A DNA stretch of 64,000 nt from the NCBI GenBank assembly GCA_040752025.1, contig JBFMFR010000019.1, positions 1 to 64,000 on the forward strand. Direction: 5' to 3'. Origin of the DNA: JBFMFR01 sp040752025 (GTDB lineage: Bacteria; Chloroflexota; Anaerolineae; Anaerolineales; UBA4823). Positions 59,520-64,000 of the stretch are shown piece by piece. Every line of letters begins with the position of its first letter. The first letter of the stretch is position 1. Position numbers and translations under genes: made by a program. The notes under the pieces are model-generated. The model was given only the letters and a program-made list of their open reading frames with translations, made no database searches and was not told where the DNA came from.

Positions 59520-60628
59520 CCCAGTACGATTACAGTGGTTCCGTTGCCGGTCTTTTCCCAGTCGCGGTCGCTCTCTACTGCCGTTGGGTCGAAAAACGGC
59601 GTCGTCCAGCGGAACAGCCACTTGGCGTCTTCGTTGCGCATGTTGACGCAGCCGTGGCTCATCTGCAAGCCGAAGTTGTTGTGCCAGTAGGTGCCATGCA
59701 ATGCATATCCGCCTGGGCTGCGGAAGAAGCACGTCCAGGGCACGCCCGGCAGGCTGAAGCCGCCGTTCTCCTCCACCTCGGCCCCGCCCGCCACGCTGCC
59801 CATGTGCTTGGAAGGCATCTTCGAATAGATCTTGAAGCGCCCCTCCGGCGTCGCCGTGGGCAGTTCGTCGCGATCCAGGCGGTTGTTGGGGATGCCCGAT
59901 GAGATGCGCGCCTCGTAAGCCAGCACGTCATCCTCGTACGCCCGCAGCGTCTGCTCCGGCAAGGATACTTCGATGCGTTTCTTCTCGGCCGGTACGTTGG
60001 TCGCCAGCGGCGCGTACTCCTGCGGCGGGATCAGGCGCAGGTGCTGCGCCGGGATGTAGTACACCTCCGTCTCGCTCAGTTCACTGACGATCTTATACCA
60101 GGCCTTGCCATCTGGGCCTGTCTCCACGCCAGTAGCCCAGTGCGTCGAAGAATAATACAGCCGCGAGCCGCGCCAGGGGATCCAGCCCTGGATCTTGTTG
60201 AGTTGGTAAGCTTCCGTAAACGGCACTGTCACCTCGCACAGCGTGCCGCCTTCCGGCAGCCAGTTTTTCTCTTTATTCAGGCGTACCTGCACCATCTGCA
60301 AATGAGCGCTGTGCATATACCCCCCCCACACACGGTACCACAGCGTATTGTAGAAGCGCGGCGCGTCTGGCGGGCGCAATTCCTCATACACATGGATCAA
60401 CTGGTCACGGAAGCGGTTGCCCACGATCGGGGCTTCGTCGTTCGGGCGCGAGCGCACATCCACTTGCTTGCTCGCCACGCGTGCCAGCAGCCCTTGATCC
60501 TGTTCCACCCAACGCGAGAAATAAGGACGATAGCCCGGCACTCCAGGAGCCAACTTCCTCGAAGCCAAACCGCCCAGGGCCAGCCCTCCCAGCTTCAGCA
60601 AATCTCGCCGATTAAATCTGGATCGCAT
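59516..60628 (-). CDS. Tat-exported L,D-transpeptidase (YkuD), tandem paralogue
   Basis: A 370-residue protein with the Tat signal RFNRRDLLKLGGLALGGLASRKL. The YkuD domain (about 230-355) has GTYWHNNFGLQM and Cys327 in SHGCVNMRNEDAKWLFRWTTP. It is about half identical in the catalytic end to the downstream gene, so the pair arose by duplication. Both have an SH3-like middle (KQVDVRSRPNDEAPIVG). The gene lies 12 bases after the desaturase stop, read on the minus strand. Confidence 0.92.
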   Translation of the reverse strand: MRSRFNRRDLLKLGGLALGGLASRKLAPGVPGYRPYFSRWVEQDQGLLARVASKQVDVRSRPNDEAPIVGNRFRDQLIHVYEELRPPDAPRFYNTLWYRVWGGYMHSAHLQMVQVRLNKEKNWLPEGGTLCEVTVPFTEAYQLNKIQGWIPWRGSRLYYSSTHWATGVETGPDGKAWYKIVSELSETEVYYIPAQHLRLIPPQEYAPLATNVPAEKKRIEVSLPEQTLRAYEDDVLAYEARISSGIPNNRLDRDELPTATPEGRFKIYSKMPSKHMGSVAGGAEVEENGGFSLPGVPWTCFFRSPGGYALHGTYWHNNFGLQMSHGCVNMRNEDAKWLFRWTTPFFDPTAVESDRDWEKTGNGTTVIVLG

Positions 60629-60640
60629 CCCGTCTTGCCC

Positions 60641-61660
60641 TCACGACTGCAGCGCCTGCGACTTATATCGGCGCAGTGCATCAAAACCGACCAACCGCCG
60701 GGCGGTCTCGTCCCACAAATGCAGGCGCATCGACTTCAGGCTGCTCCACAGCGTCAGCGGGCGCACCTGAAAAGCCGCGTTCTCCCGGTGACATTTGGGC
60801 AGGTTGTAATTGGGGATTTTCGGGCTCAAATGGTGAATGTGATGGAAGCCGATATTTCCACTGAACCACTGCAACACCGCCGGCAGCTTGTAAAACGAGC
60901 TGCCCTGCAAACCTGCGCGCACGAAGCTCCAGTTCTCTTTGCGTTCCCAGTAAGCTTCCTCGAACTGGTGCTGCACGTAGAACAGCCACACCCCCACACC
61001 GCAGGCCAGCACAATGATCGGGGTAAACACCAGCAAGAAGGCCTTCAGGCCCACCAGCCAGCTCATCCCCGCCACGATCGCCGCCAGCGCCAGGTTGGTG
61101 TAAACCACGCTCAGCCGCTCCTCCCGCCCCGCCTTCGGTGTCCAGAAACGGTGAGAGACCACGAACACGAAAGTCGCCCCGATCGTCAGCAAGAACAACG
61201 GGTGGCGCATGATCCGGTATCCCGCTCGCTTCCACCACGGAGAAGCCAGGTATTCCTGCACAGTCAGCGTAAACACATCCCCCACGCCCCGCCGGTCCAG
61301 GTTGCCCGCCGTAGCGTGGTGCACGGCGTGGTCGTGCCGCCACTGGGCGTAAGGCGTCAGCATCAGCACACCCAGGAAGAACCCCAGGGAGTCGTTAGCC
61401 TTGCGCGACTTAAAAAACGAGCCGTGACAGCAATCGTGAAAGATGATGAACCCCCGCATCATGAAGCCCGCCGCCGGGATCGCCAGCGCCAGCGTCAGCC
61501 AGTAAGAAACCTGCAGGCTCCACAGCATCATCGCCCACAGCGCAAAATAAGGCAGCAGCGTATTCGCCACCTGCCACAAACTGCGCCTCAGGTCAGGCCG
61601 CGCGTAAGCCGCTACCAGTTTTTGCCAGTTCAGTTTTTCGAAATCCGTTCCTACACTCAT
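60641..61660 (-). CDS. Membrane fatty acid desaturase
   Basis: A 339-residue di-iron enzyme; ATG 61660 is chosen, with AGAGG upstream, over a start 7 codons earlier. The three His clusters are HDCCHGSFF, WRHDHAVHHATAG and GFHHIHHLSPK, matching acyl-lipid desaturases, and four membrane helices separate them. It introduces a double bond into membrane acyl chains using O2, which agrees with the aerobic oxidase. Bond position is unknown. It heads the minus-strand run leading to the L,D-transpeptidases. Confidence 0.92.
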   Translation of the reverse strand: MSVGTDFEKLNWQKLVAAYARPDLRRSLWQVANTLLPYFALWAMMLWSLQVSYWLTLALAIPAAGFMMRGFIIFHDCCHGSFFKSRKANDSLGFFLGVLMLTPYAQWRHDHAVHHATAGNLDRRGVGDVFTLTVQEYLASPWWKRAGYRIMRHPLFLLTIGATFVFVVSHRFWTPKAGREERLSVVYTNLALAAIVAGMSWLVGLKAFLLVFTPIIVLACGVGVWLFYVQHQFEEAYWERKENWSFVRAGLQGSSFYKLPAVLQWFSGNIGFHHIHHLSPKIPNYNLPKCHRENAAFQVRPLTLWSSLKSMRLHLWDETARRLVGFDALRRYKSQALQS

Positions 61661-61769
61661 TTCATCGCCTCTTTCAGCCAATTCTCAAAGGGATTATATC
61701 AAATTCTGTCACTTGCCGATATAATGGGAAAATGAGCATTGACATCCTGAGCACCCCACAAGGAGCACC

Positions 61770-64000
61770 ATGCGCATCACCTTCCTCGGCGGCGCCGACG
61801 AAGTCGGCGGCAGCAGCCTCCTGATCGAAATCGCCGGCCGGCGTCTGCTGGTTGACGCCGGCATCCGCCCCTCGCCCAAAGCGCGCTGGGGCCTGGGCGG
61901 CGACCAACTGCCCCATTTCAGCCTCATCGAGCAGGCCGGCGGCCTGGACGCCGTCCTGGTCACCCACGCCCACGCCGACCACACCGGCGCCCTGGAATTG
62001 ATCGCCGAGCGCTACCCGCACATCCCCTTCTACGCCACCCCCGTCACCATCGCCCTGGCGCGCGTCCTGCACCAGGACTCGCGCCGCATCATGCAAACCC
62101 GCCTGGACGAAGAAGGCGAGCTGCCCCTGTTCGACGACGTGGCCGTCAGCCGCCTGTTTGCCTCCTTCGTGCCGGTCTCCTTCCTCACCCGCCTGCCCCT
62201 GGGCGAGGGCCTGGTCGCCACCTTCTACCCTGCCGGGCACATCGCCGGCGCCGCCATGCTCGGCCTGCACAGCGAAGAAGGCCGCATTTTGATCAGCGGC
62301 GACCTCTCCATTTCCCCGCAGCGCACCGTCGACGGCGCCCGCCCGCCCGCCTTCCAGCCCGACGTCCTGATCCTGGAGAGCACCTACGGCGGGCGGCTGC
62401 ACGCCAACCGCGCCGTCCAGGAGCGTCTGCTCGCCAAAACCGTGGCTGAAGTTCTGCAAGGCGCAGGCAAAGTGCTCATCCCCGCCTTCGCCCTGGGCCG
62501 CGCCCAGGAAGTGCTGCTCACCCTGGGCGAGTTCCGCCGCCGCGGCGAGCTGCCCGCCGCCCCGGTGTGGGTTGATGGCATGGTGCGCGCCATCTGCCAG
62601 ACCTACACCAGCTTCGCCGCCGACCTGCCCCTGGCGCTGCAAGAACGCGGCGCGCAGTTCTACGACGAAGTCATCCGCCCCGTGCAGAGCAGCGAGCAGC
62701 GCAGCGCCATTATCTGGGAGCCTGGCCCGGCCGTCATCGTCTCCAGTTCGGGCATGCTCTCCGGCGGGCCCTCGCAGGCTTACGCCCGCGCCCTGGCCGG
62801 CAAACCCCAGCACGCCATCCTGCTCACCGGCTACCAGGATGAGGAGGCCCCTGGGCGGCGCTTGCAAGAAGTCGCCCAGCGCGGCGGCGGCTCGATCTGG
62901 CTGGGCAAGGACAAAGTCGACGTGCAGTGCCGCATCGCCGCCTATTCCCTCTCCGCCCACGCCGACGAGGGCCAGTTGCTCAGCCTGGCCGAAAGCCTCG
63001 ATCCCCAGGAAGTCGTCCTGGTGCACGGCGACCACCCCGCCCGCGCCAGCCTGGCCAAAGCCCTGGAAGCCCGCACCCGCCCCACCCACCTGCCCCACGC
63101 CGGGCAAACCCTCCAGTTCCACTTCTCCCTGCGCAAGCTGTGGCCTTCTGCCAGTTTGGGCGCTGGCCGGCCCCTCTCCCTCGAAGCCCTGTGGAAACAG
63201 GTCGCCGCCCCCGCTGGCGGCCTGTTCCTGCTGGCCGAGCTGGCCCGCCTGTGGTGGGGAGAATATACCCCCTCGCAGTTGGCCGAACTGGAGCAGGCTT
63301 TAAAGCAAGATGCCCTGTATTTCCTCCCCGATCCCTTGCGCCCCGAGCTTTACCGCGCCGCCTCGCCCGCCCAACTTGAGCGCGCCCGCCAGCGCCGGGA
63401 ACACATGCCCGCCTACCGCCAGGCCGTCGGCTGCTGGCTGGCCCTGCGCCAGCCGGGCGGCGACCCGCTCCTGGCGTGCTGCCTGGCCCTGGCCAAGGAT
63501 CACCTGCAAGTGCAGAGCGAAGACGACGCTTTGCTCCAGGCCTGGCCCGAGGATGTCCTGCAAGTCTTCGGTCCCCAACCGCCCGAGCCGCAGGTTTTAC
63601 AGCAGCTTTCCGCCCGCCAGTTCACCGGAGCCCAGGCCAGCATGGAACCCAACCAGGCCCTGGCCTTCGCCAACCAGCACTTCCCGCCCGAGGCGCGCCT
63701 GCGCCGCGCCGGTTACCGCCTGGAACAGAAGCTGCTGGTGCTCACCTTCGATTTCCCCCTCGCCGCCCGCCAGCAGTACCAGGAACACATCCACAGCCTG
63801 CAAGCCGCTACCGGCTGGCAGATCGAAATCGCCCCCGAGACCAACCAGGAAGCCCTCAAAAGCCTGGCATCCAGCCTGCTCCCCTCCGGCTGGAAGCTGC
63901 TCAAAGGCCCGGCCGTCTACCGCGAGCAGCAGCGCCTGGCCCTCACCGCCGCCCCGCCAGACCCAGCCGCCGACAACGCCAACGACAACGCCGCCGCCAT
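61770..64000 (+). CDS. Metallo-beta-lactamase/beta-CASP nuclease (RNase J/CPSF-like), partial at right edge
   Basis: At least 743 residues, open to the window edge. ATG 61770 follows AAGGAG. The MBL core has THAHADHTGALE (His66, His68, Asp70, His71) and ISGDLSISPQR; the beta-CASP part has LESTYGGRLHAN, LIPAFALGRAQE and SSSGMLSGGP; SAHADEGQL is motif C. The family cuts or degrades RNA. After about 445 residues an extra region, first helical (LFLLAELARLWWGEY) then unrecognised, extends it well beyond RNase J (about 550). Its GC content is clearly higher than the left half of the window. Missed by simple open-frame listing because it has no stop inside the window. Confidence 0.88.
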   Translation, partial: MRITFLGGADEVGGSSLLIEIAGRRLLVDAGIRPSPKARWGLGGDQLPHFSLIEQAGGLDAVLVTHAHADHTGALELIAERYPHIPFYATPVTIALARVLHQDSRRIMQTRLDEEGELPLFDDVAVSRLFASFVPVSFLTRLPLGEGLVATFYPAGHIAGAAMLGLHSEEGRILISGDLSISPQRTVDGARPPAFQPDVLILESTYGGRLHANRAVQERLLAKTVAEVLQGAGKVLIPAFALGRAQEVLLTLGEFRRRGELPAAPVWVDGMVRAICQTYTSFAADLPLALQERGAQFYDEVIRPVQSSEQRSAIIWEPGPAVIVSSSGMLSGGPSQAYARALAGKPQHAILLTGYQDEEAPGRRLQEVAQRGGGSIWLGKDKVDVQCRIAAYSLSAHADEGQLLSLAESLDPQEVVLVHGDHPARASLAKALEARTRPTHLPHAGQTLQFHFSLRKLWPSASLGAGRPLSLEALWKQVAAPAGGLFLLAELARLWWGEYTPSQLAELEQALKQDALYFLPDPLRPELYRAASPAQLERARQRREHMPAYRQAVGCWLALRQPGGDPLLACCLALAKDHLQVQSEDDALLQAWPEDVLQVFGPQPPEPQVLQQLSARQFTGAQASMEPNQALAFANQHFPPEARLRRAGYRLEQKLLVLTFDFPLAARQQYQEHIHSLQAATGWQIEIAPETNQEALKSLASSLLPSGWKLLKGPAVYREQQRLALTAAPPDPAADNANDNAAA

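Noticed and set aside
60041..61735. 564-residue plus-strand frame opposite the L,D-transpeptidase and desaturase genes
   Set aside because: His/Arg/Gln-rich shadow text, while the minus strand shows intact His boxes and catalytic Cys motifs.
61674..63122. 482-residue minus-strand frame
   Set aside because: Gly/Val/Gln-rich mirror of the GC-rich beta-CASP nuclease gene; no domain and no start signal.
1..64000. tRNA, rRNA or CRISPR arrays
   Set aside because: No cloverleaf text, rRNA signature or regularly spaced direct repeats were recognised by eye; a dedicated scan would be needed to exclude a single tRNA.

Overview
The window looks like a chromosomal stretch from a member of the Chloroflexota, most likely an Anaerolineae-type, at least facultatively aerobic bacterium. 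This is inferred from gene style, not from a marker gene. The pointers are two PknB-type Ser/Thr kinases with extracellular C-termini, a 2176-residue PAS/GAF hybrid kinase, many small lipoproteins with Thr/Pro-rich linkers, a fused CtaA-CtaB heme A enzyme, an A2-type caa3-like oxidase and the remnant of an F420-type LLM oxidoreductase. There is no rRNA, tRNA or CRISPR array, and no intact mobile element; one IS630-type transposase tail remains.

Layout. 0-7 kb: transposase fragment and the giant sensor kinase. 7-14.7 kb: a membrane-integrity block (YqiJ/NfeD-like protein with an Asp-His repeat, flotillin, two PspA/IM30-type coiled-coil proteins around a small ion channel), then a divergent GroEL paralogue and an Asp-box propeller protein. 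14.8-25 kb: beta-glucosidase, CE7 esterase, class V aminotransferase, lipoprotein, fructose-1,6-bisphosphatase with a broken LLM gene overlapping its end, a GT-C membrane glycosyltransferase, an AlkZ-like winged-helix protein, a polyprenyl diphosphate synthase and a GbsR-type regulator. 25-27 kb: a lipoprotein and a kinase sharing the same extracellular domain. 27.3-33.6 kb: the cytochrome oxidase operon (CoxB with an N-terminal pseudo-receiver domain, CtaD, CoxD-like, CoxC, SCO, a cupredoxin-like protein, SURF1). The heme A synthesis fusion gene lies at 39.3-41.1 kb, and the cox operon and this gene share an upstream inverted repeat plus core promoter at matching spacing.

41-44.4 kb holds the most striking locus: a TetR regulator translationally coupled to a MerB (organomercurial lyase) homologue. 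Two in-frame UGA codons fall exactly where MerB has its catalytic cysteines 96 and 159, and each UGA is followed by a good bacterial SECIS-like hairpin. I read it as one 258-residue protein with two selenocysteines, driven by a near-consensus promoter with twin operators.

44.5-54.9 kb: lipoprotein, ABC exporter, polar amino acid ABC importer (binding protein, permease, ATPase), MgtC/DUF4010 and DUF4173 membrane proteins, and an MFS transporter. 54.9-64 kb: GMC oxidoreductase, PLP-dependent D-cysteine desulfhydrase-like enzyme, M28 peptidase, tandem Tat-exported L,D-transpeptidases, fatty acid desaturase, and a GC-rich beta-CASP nuclease running off the right edge.
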